The position numbers were made by a program, and so were the translations under genes. The notes beneath the pieces were generated by a model. It made no database searches. It was given only the letters and a program-made list of their open reading frames with translations, and was not told where the DNA came from. Below are positions 30,301 to 38,616 of a DNA stretch of 64,000 bases, piece after piece. The first letter of the stretch is position 1. The number at the start of each line of letters is the position of its first letter. Origin of the DNA: Advenella sp. FME57 (GTDB taxonomy: Bacteria > Pseudomonadota > Gammaproteobacteria > Burkholderiales > Burkholderiaceae_B); the NCBI RefSeq assembly GCF_014897675.1, contig NZ_JABUXU010000001.1, positions 124,001 through 188,000 on the forward strand, read 5' to 3'.

Positions 30301-30616
30301 GGGTGTAATCCCACTAATGCTGGCCAACGCCGAAGGTGCAGCAAGCCAGCAGGCCGTCGGTTTCGGGGTGTTTGGTGGTATGCTTGCTGCGACACCATTT
30401 GCCGTGCTGTTCGTCCCAACATTCTTTGTAGTTGTGATGACCTTCTTCAAGGTAAAACCAAGGTTGCTGGGTCGCCAGGCTGATGAACACGAGAAAGCCA
30501 CCGAGGCTGAAAAAGAATCTCAGCACATCTACACCGATGTGGCTGAGGCAGATGACATGACCGCCGGTGGCGACAGCAAACGTCAGGACGGATCACCTCC
30601 AAAAGGAAATGAATAA
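27365..30616 (+). CDS. RND multidrug efflux pump (AcrB/MexB, HAE1 family)
   Basis: A 1083-residue inner-membrane proton-driven drug exporter. It starts with MSNFFINRPIFAWVIAI as in AcrB. The 12-TM duplicated architecture is visible, with the proton-relay Asp pair in GILVDDAIVVVENVER, the GFSFNGSG-type porter loop, and the second-half GLSAKNAILIVEFAKD. It is about 30 residues longer than AcrB because of an acidic, polar cytoplasmic tail. It overlaps nothing but is separated by only 2 nt from the outer-membrane factor. The substrate range cannot be told from sequence. Confidence 0.95.
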   Translation: MSNFFINRPIFAWVIAIIIFFAGIVSIPNMAISQYPEVAPPTITVRATYPGAGAEEVARSVTSLIENELNGAQGMLYYASTSDSYGAAKIDVTFEPGTDPDLAQVDVQNRISSVNSKLPQAVTQQGITYSKSTAGFLMIVSLTSTDGSLDDAGLGDYITRNIQNSVSRIKGVGEFQLFASPRAMRIWVDSAKMTSFGLTTSDIKTALQTQNAQITGGTLGSPPTPDDQTTSATVIVNGQLSTVKEFGDIVLRATTGGSTVRLRDVARIEVGADSYQFGSRLNGQTSAAFAVSLAPNANALETSNLVQAEMESLAKYFPDNIEYTIPYNTAPYVDASITQVVHTLVEAMLLVFVVMFLFLQNIRYTVIPAIVVPVALMGTMATLLYLDYSINTLTMFAMVLAIGILVDDAIVVVENVERIMAEEGLQPKEATIKAMPQIFGAIVGITLVLMVVFAPLFFMSGSAGVIYRQFAAAMIISIGFSAFLALTFTPAMCATLLKPVPKGHHEKKGFFGWFNRTFAKITNNYTGFVGSLLKRGGRMMLIYLGLVILLGFLYLRLPSSFLPTEDQGYAVTNIELPAGVSAKRTEEVIKQVEEYYKKQPEVENIITVQGFSFNGSGLNSAIAFTPFKKFDERKGAEHSAMSVAGRATGQLLFGIPDAMVLSIVPPSIPSLGTATGFDLRLQDRGGMGQTQLREAANQLIQLSGQSKILSQVRISGLGPGPQLKVTVDRIKAYALGVNMTEVGNVLSGTIGNSYLGQFPNQGWMQNVWIQSEAAQRMSPDDILKLRVHNTSGELVPMSSFVTLDWVHGETQIQRYNSYDSITIQGQANPGYANGEAMDEIVKLIGQLPAGIGYEWTGLSYQEVQAGNQAPIMLALAFAVVFLVLAALYESWWIPLSAVLIVPLGMLGTVGLVTLVGMSNDIYFQVGMITVIGLSAKNAILIVEFAKDAYASGKGLVESTLEAAKLRFRPILMTSFAFIMGVIPLMLANAEGAASQQAVGFGVFGGMLAATPFAVLFVPTFFVVVMTFFKVKPRLLGRQADEHEKATEAEKESQHIYTDVAEADDMTAGGDSKRQDGSPPKGNE

Positions 30617-30618
30617 TC

Positions 30619-32127
30619 ATGCAAGGGTCACAACGTACATTGCCCCGTTTTTCCGCTGTTTTCATGGCCGTCCTGTTGGCTGGCTGCTCATTGTCACCCG
30701 ACTATACGCGGCCGGACGCACCGGTTCCGGGGACCTACCCTGGGCAGGACGACGCCAATCAGACATCCGTAGCTGATTTGGGCTGGGAGCAGTTTTTCCG
30801 TGAACCTCGCCTGAAGGCACTGATTGGCCTGGCGCTGGAAAACAACCGTGATATGCGTATTGCGGTAAAACGGGTTGATGAGGCGCGTGCTCAATATGGC
30901 ATTACGCGCAGCGATCAGTTCCCGCAAATTGGCGCTACCGCGCAGGAAACTGCCCAGCGCATGCCGCCCAATATGCGTCAGGCCGGCCCGGATAGTCCAT
31001 CGGTCTCGCGCAGCTTTACGGCCGGCATCGGTATTACCGACTTTGAGCTGGATTTCTTCGGCAAACAACGCAATTTGTCCGAAGCGGCATTCCAGTCCTA
31101 TCTGGCAACCGTGGAAGGGCGCAAAACGGCGCAGATCAACCTGATCGGCCAACTGGCTACGGCGTACTACAATTTGCGTGCAGCGCAACAGCAAAAAGAG
31201 CTGGTTGCCAAGACACTCAAATCACGTCAGTCTACCTATGACCTGGTCCAGGCGCGCTTTCGCGGCGGCGTAGCGTCGGCGCTGGATGTCAATCAGGCCA
31301 AGACCCTGCTGGACTCTGCGCGGGCAAGCTCGGCTGAACTGGATCGCAGCGAGCAACTGGCCAGAAATGCATTGCAGCTGATTATCGGCGCGCCAATTCC
31401 TGCCGGCCTGCCTGCAGCCAGCCCGTTCGCAGGCGATGTATTGATGACGAAAATACCGGCGGGATTGCCTTCCGATTTGCTGGTGCGACGTCCTGACATC
31501 ATTGCCGCAGAGCACGAGTTGCTGGCTGCCAATGCCAATATCGGCGCAGCAAGAGCGGCTTTTTTCCCAAGCATTTCCCTGACCGGACTGATTGGATCGG
31601 CCAGTCTGGGTCTCAGTACGCTTTTTTCGGGTGGACAAGGTTCCTGGTCGTTCAATCCGGTGATCACAATGCCAATTTTCACGGCAGGGCGGTTGCGCAA
31701 CAATCTTGAGCTGAGCGAAGTGCGCAAGGATATTGCTGTCGCGCAGTACGAGAAATCGATTCAGACGGCATTCAAGGAAGTTGCTGACTCGCTGGCAGGG
31801 GAAGCCACCTACGGCGCCCAGTTGCAAGCCCTGAGGGATCAACAAAAATCTGCATACGAGTCGCTCAATCTGTCGGATTTGCGTTATAGAAATGGCATAG
31901 ACAGCTTCCTGCAGGTTCAAACTGCCCAGATCAATCTGTTTACCGTGCAGCAGAGCTTCGTCCAGGTGGGACTCGAATCCTTGCTGAACAAAGTGGAGTT
32001 GTACAAGGCCCTGGGTGGCGGCTGGAATCGCGATACCTCGATGCGTCCGAATCCCGATGCGCCCATAGCCAATCCAGTACCGGTTTCCGGCAACGCGACA
32101 CAAATCACGCCGTCAACACAGCAATAG
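30619..32127 (+). CDS. RND outer-membrane factor (OprM/NodT family lipoprotein)
   Basis: A 502-residue TolC-like outer-membrane channel. The lipobox LAGC and the typical start [19 protein letters not shown] are present, as are the two duplicated helical-hairpin halves, with [14 protein letters not shown] in the first and [34 protein letters not shown] at the junction. The C-terminal part ends in LGGGWNRD, as in many family members. It completes the adaptor-pump-channel operon. pdxJ begins 13 nt after its stop. Confidence 0.94.
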   Translation: MQGSQRTLPRFSAVFMAVLLAGCSLSPDYTRPDAPVPGTYPGQDDANQTSVADLGWEQFFREPRLKALIGLALENNRDMRIAVKRVDEARAQYGITRSDQFPQIGATAQETAQRMPPNMRQAGPDSPSVSRSFTAGIGITDFELDFFGKQRNLSEAAFQSYLATVEGRKTAQINLIGQLATAYYNLRAAQQQKELVAKTLKSRQSTYDLVQARFRGGVASALDVNQAKTLLDSARASSAELDRSEQLARNALQLIIGAPIPAGLPAASPFAGDVLMTKIPAGLPSDLLVRRPDIIAAEHELLAANANIGAARAAFFPSISLTGLIGSASLGLSTLFSGGQGSWSFNPVITMPIFTAGRLRNNLELSEVRKDIAVAQYEKSIQTAFKEVADSLAGEATYGAQLQALRDQQKSAYESLNLSDLRYRNGIDSFLQVQTAQINLFTVQQSFVQVGLESLLNKVELYKALGGGWNRDTSMRPNPDAPIANPVPVSGNATQITPSTQQ

Positions 32128-32140
32128 CGCAGGATGCATC

Positions 32141-32854
32141 ATGATTGATCTGGGTGTAAATATTGATCATGTGGCCACGCTGCGTCAGCAGCGCGGTTGT
32201 GGTTATCCTGATCCGGTCCGTGCAGCGTTGGTTGCCGAGCAGGCTGGCGCCGACGTCATTACGCTGCATTTGCGCGAAGACCGCCGGCATATTCAGGATA
32301 GCGACGTGCATGCCTTGCGGCCCTTGTTGAAGACACGCATGAATCTTGAATGCGCTGTGACCGACGAGATGCTGGATATCGCCTGTCAGGTGCGTCCTCA
32401 TGACGTGTGCCTGGTGCCAGAGAAACGGCAGGAACTGACCACCGAGGGTGGGCTCGATGTCCAGACCTACTTCGAATCGGTCAGCCAGGCCATCAGCAAA
32501 CTGCACGACGCACACGCACGGGTGTCGTTATTTGTCGACCCCGATCTTGAGCAGATTCGCGCTGCCGTGCAAGCGGGTGCCGGCGTCATTGAGCTGCATA
32601 CAGGCGCCTACGCGCAAGCCAGCGGCGAGGCGCAGCAGCTCGAACTCGAGCGCATCCGGTTGGCAATAGCGGAAGGACTGCGGCAGGGCTTGAAAGTCAA
32701 TGCTGGCCATGGCCTGCACTATCAGAACGTCCAGGCCATTGTGGCACTTGGCGGCATCTCCGAGCTCAATATTGGTCATGCCATCGTGGCCCAGGCGATA
32801 TTTGACGGTTGGGAAAAGGCGGTACGGGATATGAAGGCGCTGCTGCGCAATTGA
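32141..32854 (+). CDS. pdxJ: pyridoxine 5'-phosphate synthase
   Basis: The enzyme condenses 1-deoxy-D-xylulose 5-phosphate with 3-amino-2-oxopropyl phosphate to form PNP, the last ring-forming step of DXP-dependent vitamin B6 synthesis. At 237 residues it is full length, with [16 protein letters not shown] at the start, [35 protein letters not shown] and the phosphate loop [13 protein letters not shown] sits 8 nt before the ATG. It stands directly behind the RND operon rather than with era-recO, its common partners in proteobacteria. Confidence 0.96.
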   Translation: MIDLGVNIDHVATLRQQRGCGYPDPVRAALVAEQAGADVITLHLREDRRHIQDSDVHALRPLLKTRMNLECAVTDEMLDIACQVRPHDVCLVPEKRQELTTEGGLDVQTYFESVSQAISKLHDAHARVSLFVDPDLEQIRAAVQAGAGVIELHTGAYAQASGEAQQLELERIRLAIAEGLRQGLKVNAGHGLHYQNVQAIVALGGISELNIGHAIVAQAIFDGWEKAVRDMKALLRN

Positions 32855-32958
32855 GACGAGTGTATCGGCCTGCTGATCTTCCTTTATCGTCAGGGTCATC
32901 GGCCCATTTTTCGATCTGCTGCGCTATCATATTCGTATTGCAACTCAGGTAATTGTTC

Positions 32959-33540
32959 ATGACTCAACCCATTAATTTTCTGTTGTCCCGCAGTTCCATG
33001 AAACTGGTTACGGCGCCTGCGCCCAATGATGGCGATCTGGCCCGGATTCTGCAGGCCGCCATGGCAGCGCCTGATCACGGTAGCCTTCAGCCCTGGCGGT
33101 TCAAGATTATTCGTGGCCCGGCCATCGGCAAGTTCGCCGATTTTTCCATTGGGCTGCGCCAACAGAGCGACACGCCGTTCACGCCCGAAAAAGAAGCGGC
33201 AACCCGTGCCTGGCTCAGTGAAGTACCCATGATCATTGCTGTAGCCTGCCATATCGATTATGGCAACACTGCCATCAGCGAGACAGAGCGAGTCCTCGCC
33301 ACCGGTGCCGCCGTCACCAATATCCTGAATGCTGCTTATATGCTGGGTTATGGTGCATTCTGGAGTACGGGCATTGCCACTTACATTGATGAATTTCAAG
33401 CAGGACTCGGTTTTGATTCGCTCGACTATCGGTTCCTGGGCTTCATTGCCATCGGCACGCCCAAAATGTCCATCCCGCAGAAAAAACGTCCACATTACAC
33501 CCAATTCATCGACGAATGGACCGAACCACTGGACGTCTGA
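32959..33540 (+). CDS. nitroreductase family protein (YdjA-like)
   Basis: A 193-residue FMN-dependent oxidoreductase of the compact YdjA-type nitroreductase group. The N-terminal FLLSRSS and APDHGSLQPWRFKII blocks contact FMN, and GAAVTNILNAAYMLGYGAFWSTG is the family core. The C-terminal FIAIGTP follows. I choose ATG 32959 over the TTG two codons earlier. The physiological substrate is unknown. Members of this fold can reduce nitroaromatics, quinones or chromate; the nearby chrA makes the last worth noting, but only as inference. Confidence 0.88.
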   Translation: MTQPINFLLSRSSMKLVTAPAPNDGDLARILQAAMAAPDHGSLQPWRFKIIRGPAIGKFADFSIGLRQQSDTPFTPEKEAATRAWLSEVPMIIAVACHIDYGNTAISETERVLATGAAVTNILNAAYMLGYGAFWSTGIATYIDEFQAGLGFDSLDYRFLGFIAIGTPKMSIPQKKRPHYTQFIDEWTEPLDV

Positions 33541-33925
33541 TTCACCGGTGAGCGCTGCGATTACAACCCTATCAGAGGCGCCAGCGTTTTTCCCGCTGAG
33601 AGCCGCCTGATGAACGCGCCGGCAACGGTGGCGCGCTCGACAATGCCAGGCCAATAGCCGCAAAGAAGGCCTGCCTTGCAGCACTTCTTATTCCCCAGTG
33701 CCTGCCATCACCAGCGGCAGCCACGCAGTGACAATGCTGCTGCGCGTAACCCCTGAGCGGCATTTCTATAGCGAGTTTGTTTGTATTTCACATAAACCTT
33801 TAACTAACGAGGCGTTCAGCCTGTCAAAAAAACGCGCCGAGCACAATCGAAGTGTAAAAGAGGACTTTGTCATCAAATTTGAATTATGATGGCCGCTTTC
33901 GATATCAAATCAAGAAAGCACCACC
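33541..33925. other. 385-nt intergenic region, no gene recognised
   Basis: Nothing coding is recognisable between the nitroreductase and chrA genes. The 3' half is AT-richer and should hold the chrA promoter, but no convincing -35/-10 pair stands out. Confidence 0.45.
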
Positions 33926-35137
33926 ATGAACGAGTTCCGAACCCGTACCGATCAATCCGCTTCGTGGTCTGTTTTCCTTATCTTTCTTCGCCTGGGCCTG
34001 ACCTCTTTTGGCGGTCCGATCGCCCATCTGGGTTACTTTCATCACGAGTTTGTCAGCCGACGGCGCTGGCTGTCTGAACGCAGTTATGCCGATCTGGTCG
34101 CACTATGCCAATTTCTGCCTGGACCGGCCAGCAGCCAGGTCGGCATTGCACTGGGCTTATCCAGGGCTGGATATATGGGTGCTATTGCGGCATGGGCCGG
34201 CTTTACACTGCCTTCGGCTATTGCTTTGATTCTGTTTGCGCTGGGCATATCAAGCTATGCCGAGGTCATGCCTGCCGGTGTACTTCAGGGACTGAAGGTA
34301 GCAGCAGTAGCTGTCGTGGCGCATGCCGTATGGGGCATGGCGCGCTCGTTGTGTACAGATACGATGCGCATTACCATGATGGCCCTCGCGGCCATTGTCG
34401 CACTACTGGCGCCGCCCCTATGGGGGCAGATAGGCATCATCATGGTTGCTGCGTTGCTGGGCTTGTGGCTGTTCAAACCGGCTCGGGACGCCACGCTTGA
34501 TGCATTGCCGGTTGCGGTAAGTCGGCGGGCAGGAATCCTGTGCCTTGTGCTCTTCTTTGTTTTACTGGCAGGACTGCCTGTTTTGGCCCAACTCGTACAA
34601 ACCCATGTGATAGCTGTGGTGGACGCTTTTTTCCGTGCCGGCTCCCTGGTCTTTGGTGGCGGTCATGTTGTCCTGCCGCTGCTGCAGGCGCAGGTAGTTC
34701 CTTCTGGCTGGGTGAGCAATGACGCCTTTCTGGCAGGCTATGGCGCTGCACAGGCAGTGCCCGGCCCACTGTTTACCTTTGCCGCTTTCCTTGGCGCGAC
34801 CATGAACGCCAGCGCGCCTGCCTGGATCATCGGGCTGATTTGCCTGCTGGCGATTTTTGCACCGTCTTTTCTTCTGGTCATTGGCGTGTTGCCGTTCTGG
34901 GAGCGATTGCGTCACCATCAACGCACCCGTGCAGCGCTGGCCGGCGTCAATGTCGCCGTCGTGGGCCTGCTACTTGCGGCACTGTATCAGCCGGTATGGA
35001 CCAGCGCTATTTATCGCCCGCAGGACTTCGGACTGGCGTTGATCGCACTTGTGGCATTGATGTTCTGGAAACTTTCACCATGGCTGGTCGTCATTTGCAG
35101 TGGTGTCGCAGGGTGGTTGCTCAGTATTGCAGCGTAA
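33926..35137 (+). CDS. chrA: chromate transporter ChrA (long CHR family)
   Basis: A 403-residue inner-membrane transporter of the CHR superfamily with the two-halved long form. The first half has LRLGLTSFGGPIAHLGYFHHEFV and CQFLPGPASSQ; the second has the matching RAGSLVFGGGHVVLPLLQ and AVPGPLFTFAAFLG. Family members export chromate and give chromate resistance. No chrB regulator is adjacent. The start ATG at 33926 follows a weak ribosome site. Confidence 0.93.
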   Translation: MNEFRTRTDQSASWSVFLIFLRLGLTSFGGPIAHLGYFHHEFVSRRRWLSERSYADLVALCQFLPGPASSQVGIALGLSRAGYMGAIAAWAGFTLPSAIALILFALGISSYAEVMPAGVLQGLKVAAVAVVAHAVWGMARSLCTDTMRITMMALAAIVALLAPPLWGQIGIIMVAALLGLWLFKPARDATLDALPVAVSRRAGILCLVLFFVLLAGLPVLAQLVQTHVIAVVDAFFRAGSLVFGGGHVVLPLLQAQVVPSGWVSNDAFLAGYGAAQAVPGPLFTFAAFLGATMNASAPAWIIGLICLLAIFAPSFLLVIGVLPFWERLRHHQRTRAALAGVNVAVVGLLLAALYQPVWTSAIYRPQDFGLALIALVALMFWKLSPWLVVICSGVAGWLLSIAA

Positions 35138-35344
35138 GACGGTAGCAAAGAGAGGTGGTCAAGCGTGCACCGGTTACGGAAGCTGAGCAAACGCTGCCTT
35201 CTGCTACCCACCTAACTGCGCGGCGTTATACAAGCCGATGGGGCAAGGCGCTGCGACGCTCACAGGGCACTTCAGATATCCATCCACATCACTGCCGCCT
35301 TATGCCCACAGGCCGCCAGCGTGTTGCCTTGCCTCCAATTTTCA

Positions 35345-35872
35345 TCAAGTGTCCGGCAGATCGGGGGCCGGCCTGGTACGTCGCGTAGCCTGGGCATCAG
35401 GCTCGTTTTTCTGGTCCTGGTCCTGGTCCTGGTCCTGGTCCGGTTCCATTTCCAGTTCTGCCTCTATAGAGGCAACGTCGCTGGCGGCCTTACGGTCTTT
35501 TCCTTCTTCACTAGCATCAGCAACTGGCGTGACTGCAATCGTGACACTATCATCGGGCGGGCTATCCCGTTCTTCACGCAATACAAAGGAACGCACCAGC
35601 AAAATGGTACTGACCGGTGAAGTAATGAAGATGAAAATACCAATCAGTATTTCATGCAGGAAGGTGCGATCCTTGAGGCTGAACGTCAGCAGCAGCGAAG
35701 CCAGCAACAGGGCCCAGAGCGCTGTGGAGTAGATGATGGCCTGTGTGTGGGTGCGGGGCAGGAAACTGCTGACCCTGACCATCCCGATACTGGCTGCCAG
35801 CACCAGCAATCCGCTGGCCACGATCAAGACTGAAGCAGGGATAACAATCCAGGGCGACAGGGTATCCATCAT
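35345..35872 (-). CDS. phaG: Mrp/Pha antiporter subunit G with acidic repeat tail
   Basis: The last gene of the operon encodes the MnhG/PhaG subunit (175 residues) of a multi-subunit cation/proton antiporter. The first 115 residues show three membrane segments and the family pattern GMVRVSSFLPRTHTQ. The remaining 60 residues are a polar acidic cytoplasmic tail, longer than in typical MnhG, containing a run of five Asp-Gln pairs coded by a hexanucleotide repeat. Its start overlaps the phaF stop by 4 nt. Confidence 0.9.
   Translation of the reverse strand: MMDTLSPWIVIPASVLIVASGLLVLAASIGMVRVSSFLPRTHTQAIIYSTALWALLLASLLLTFSLKDRTFLHEILIGIFIFITSPVSTILLVRSFVLREERDSPPDDSVTIAVTPVADASEEGKDRKAASDVASIEAELEMEPDQDQDQDQDQKNEPDAQATRRTRPAPDLPDT
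35411..35440. repeat. hexanucleotide microsatellite (CTGGTC)5 in phaG
   Basis: Five perfect tandem copies of CTGGTC. On the coding (minus) strand they read GACCAG and encode (Asp-Gln)5. Because the unit is six bases, copy-number change would alter tail length without shifting frame. Confidence 0.9.
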
Positions 35873-36150
35873 GGCTCGATCACCTCGCCGCGCAACAGAA
35901 AGCGCGCCATTGCCGCCGTGCTCAGAAAACCGAAAAGACTGACCAGTAAGCCGATGTCAAAATACCACGACGTGCGATATAGCATGCCTAGCGTCAGAGC
36001 GATCATCATGCCAATCAGATACAGGGTATCGATGCCCAGTACCCGATCCTGAGGCGTCGGTCCTACAAACAGGGGGTGACTTAGAATAACGCCTGCCAGT
36101 GCAAAACAGAACAGGGTGAAATAGCAGGACCAGATAAGAAGGGTTTCCAT
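35869..36150 (-). CDS. phaF: Mrp/Pha antiporter subunit F
   Basis: A 93-residue three-TM protein of the MnhF/PhaF family, with GPTPQDRVLGIDTLYLIGM as the recognisable core. It is a structural subunit of the antiporter complex. The start overlaps the stop of phaE by 1 nt, and the stop overlaps phaG, so the genes are translationally coupled. Confidence 0.92.
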   Translation of the reverse strand: METLLIWSCYFTLFCFALAGVILSHPLFVGPTPQDRVLGIDTLYLIGMMIALTLGMLYRTSWYFDIGLLVSLFGFLSTAAMARFLLRGEVIEP

Positions 36151-36641
36151 TATTCAAAAATCTCCTTCAATGGTTTCTCATAGCGTTCAATGATATAGGC
36201 TGCCCAATCACTTTCCTGGGGCAGGTCCAGAATATGCAATTGCACGTAATCTCCCGACTCCGGAAAGCCAGCCCAAAGCGTCCCAGGCGCATAGTTGATA
36301 ATAGCAGCCAGAATCGCCAGCCCATGCGGGTCACGCAGCGTCAGGGGGATAGTGACAAAACCGGGCGTGATGCTGATTTTGGGATAGCGAAGAACCAGCC
36401 TGATGGCCGTCATGCTGGAGCGAAACGTATCTGTCAGCACAATACAGGTCAATTTCAATATTACCCAAATGCGTCGCGGCCTGGCCAAAAATGGCCGCAG
36501 ACGACGCGACATCAGGACAATAATCACGGACGCCGCCAATGCAAAAGCCAGAGTGCCGGTGCTCAGCGGCGCATCGGCAAGCAGCAGCCAGATAACCGCA
36601 AGAAAAAGGGTCATGGGTACCCACGAAAACCACGATTTCAT
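36150..36641 (-). CDS. phaE: Mrp/Pha antiporter subunit E
   Basis: A 163-residue membrane protein of the MnhE/PhaE family. Two or more N-terminal hydrophobic helices are followed by a cytoplasmic part with SITPGFVTIPLTLRDPHGLAILAAIINYAPGTLWAG, the strongest family block. It overlaps phaD by 4 nt. Confidence 0.92.
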   Translation of the reverse strand: MKSWFSWVPMTLFLAVIWLLLADAPLSTGTLAFALAASVIIVLMSRRLRPFLARPRRIWVILKLTCIVLTDTFRSSMTAIRLVLRYPKISITPGFVTIPLTLRDPHGLAILAAIINYAPGTLWAGFPESGDYVQLHILDLPQESDWAAYIIERYEKPLKEIFE

Positions 36642-38278
36642 TGTGCACCTCCATGTGACGATATGACGGCCGGCCGGCTGTTGAGCACCGCCTTCATATA
36701 GGTTCCCGGATTGTCAAGTTGCTTGGCAGTCAGCGAGAGCTGGTCCATCACCGGACCGGCAAAAACGGTCAGCGCAATGCACAGTATTAGCAGCAGGGTA
36801 ACGGGAAAGGCTTCGCGTCGACTGAGCACCGGCGGCTTTAATTTCTCGCTGCTCCAGAACATTCGAATGCCAGCGCGTCCCAGGGCAATGACTGTTGCCA
36901 TGCCGGAAATCAGCATGGCTACCACCAGCAGCCATACGCTGGTGGTGGTAGAGGCATTGGTCTGGGACAGATCCAGCGCCTTGGACAGCAAGGCGAACTT
37001 GGCGATAAAGCCCGAGAATGGCGGCATACCGGCAATGACCAGGGCACAGATGAAAAAGGCCAACCCCAGAAACGCCAGGGCGAATGGTATCGGTTTACCC
37101 ACAACGGTTCCGGAATAATCGGAACTGTCCTGGTCGTCGGCGCTGAATGCTTCCAGACTGACCGCCAGCACGTTACCCCCGAAAGATTCGGTACGTTTGA
37201 TCAGTTCGATCAGGTAAAAGAACGTACTTGTCACCAACACGGAGCTGAGCATATAGAATAGGGAAGGGCCGGTCAGAATGACACTTGGCATACCCAGCGC
37301 AGAGAGCAGGGTGCCGGAAGACATAATGATGCAATAGCCCACCAGTCGACCGCTGTTTTTTTCCGACAAGATGCCCAGTGTGCCAAACAGCAAGGTTGCC
37401 AGCCCGATGACATACATCCAGTCGCCGCTGAACGCCGCCGGCGCGCCTGTGGGCAGCAGCAGCGAACCAATGCGCAGCAATGCGTAGATGCCTACCTTGC
37501 TCATGATCGCGAACAGCGCCGCTACCGGCGCCACTGCGGCCGAATAAGCGCTGGTCAGCCAGAAGTTCAAGGGCCAGGCGCCTGCCTTGATCAAAAAGGC
37601 AATACCCAGGATGGCGCAGGCAGCCTCGAACAATCGCCGGTCGTCGCCACTTAGCGTGGCGGCGCGCAATCCCAGGTCTGCCATATTGAGCGTACCGGTA
37701 ATGCCGTACAGGACTGAAATGGCGATCAGCAACAAGAATGAGGCAATCAGGTTGACGGTAACGTAGTGCAGACCGGCAGCGACCCGGGCCATGCCCGAGC
37801 CATGCAGTGCCAGGCCATAGGAGGCGGCCAGAAAGATTTCGAAAAAAACAAACAGGTTGAACAGGTCACCGGTAAGAAATGCGCCATTCAACCCCATCAG
37901 AATGAACTGAAACAAAGGATGGAAAAAGACGCCGGCACGATCCCACAGTGCGGTTGAATAGAGCAGTGAGCACAGCCCCAGCACTGCGGTCAGTATCAGC
38001 ATGATCGTGCTGAGCTGGTCGGCCACCAGCACAATGGCAAAAGGCGCCTGCCAGTTGCCCAGTAGATAAACCATAATATGGTTTTCGTAATCGTTGGGAA
38101 TACGTCCGGTCGTCATGCCGAACAACGCCACCGCGACGCAAAACTGGGCAAGCACGGAAACGATGCCCAGGACGATGGTCGCGTTCCGATACTGATCGCG
38201 CAACACCAGCATGAACGCACCCACGATCATCGGAATGGCAACCGGCAGGATGGGAAGATGATTCATCCACTGGCTCAT
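36638..38278 (-). CDS. phaD: Mrp/Pha antiporter subunit D
   Basis: A 546-residue subunit homologous to the antiporter-like NuoN/NuoM subunits of complex I. It has about 14 membrane segments. The conserved Glu/Lys pattern of the proton channel is visible in FFEIFLAASYGLAL and LIKAGAWPLNFWLTSAYSAAVAPVAALFAIMSKVG. A hydrophilic insertion near residues 375-395 (FSADDQDSSDYSG) is not usual. Together with PhaA it probably forms the ion-translocating core. Its start overlaps the phaC stop. Confidence 0.94.
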   Translation of the reverse strand: MSQWMNHLPILPVAIPMIVGAFMLVLRDQYRNATIVLGIVSVLAQFCVAVALFGMTTGRIPNDYENHIMVYLLGNWQAPFAIVLVADQLSTIMLILTAVLGLCSLLYSTALWDRAGVFFHPLFQFILMGLNGAFLTGDLFNLFVFFEIFLAASYGLALHGSGMARVAAGLHYVTVNLIASFLLLIAISVLYGITGTLNMADLGLRAATLSGDDRRLFEAACAILGIAFLIKAGAWPLNFWLTSAYSAAVAPVAALFAIMSKVGIYALLRIGSLLLPTGAPAAFSGDWMYVIGLATLLFGTLGILSEKNSGRLVGYCIIMSSGTLLSALGMPSVILTGPSLFYMLSSVLVTSTFFYLIELIKRTESFGGNVLAVSLEAFSADDQDSSDYSGTVVGKPIPFALAFLGLAFFICALVIAGMPPFSGFIAKFALLSKALDLSQTNASTTTSVWLLVVAMLISGMATVIALGRAGIRMFWSSEKLKPPVLSRREAFPVTLLLILCIALTVFAGPVMDQLSLTAKQLDNPGTYMKAVLNSRPAVISSHGGAQ

Positions 38279-38616
38279 TGCGACTCCGTTCCATCTACGT
38301 GGTCAGTATTGGACAAACCGCGCAACGCAAGGATTACGACCAGAAACAGCGCTGTGGTGGCAAAGCTGATCACAATGGCGGTCAGTACCAGCGCCTGGGG
38401 AAGGGGATCGGCATAATTGGCCAGCGTTGTCGCCACACCCTTTTTCAGGATCGGCGGGGCGCCGGTCGTCAGTTTACCGGTAGCGAAAATGAACAGGTTG
38501 ACCGCATAAGACACCAGCGTCAAGCCGATAATAACCTGGTAAGTACGCGGTCGCAGCAGTAGCCAAATACCCGAACCGACCATAATGCCGATGGCGATAG
38601 ACAGAATCAGTTCCAT
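38275..38616 (-). CDS. phaC: Mrp/Pha antiporter subunit C
   Basis: A 113-residue NuoK-like subunit with three membrane segments and the family block YQVIIGLTLVSYAVNLFIFATGKL, then DPLPQALVLTAIVISFATTALFLV. Note that phaC here is the pH-adaptation gene, not PHA synthase. It overlaps the end of phaAB by 10 nt and phaD by 4 nt. Confidence 0.93.
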   Translation of the reverse strand: MELILSIAIGIMVGSGIWLLLRPRTYQVIIGLTLVSYAVNLFIFATGKLTTGAPPILKKGVATTLANYADPLPQALVLTAIVISFATTALFLVVILALRGLSNTDHVDGTESQ

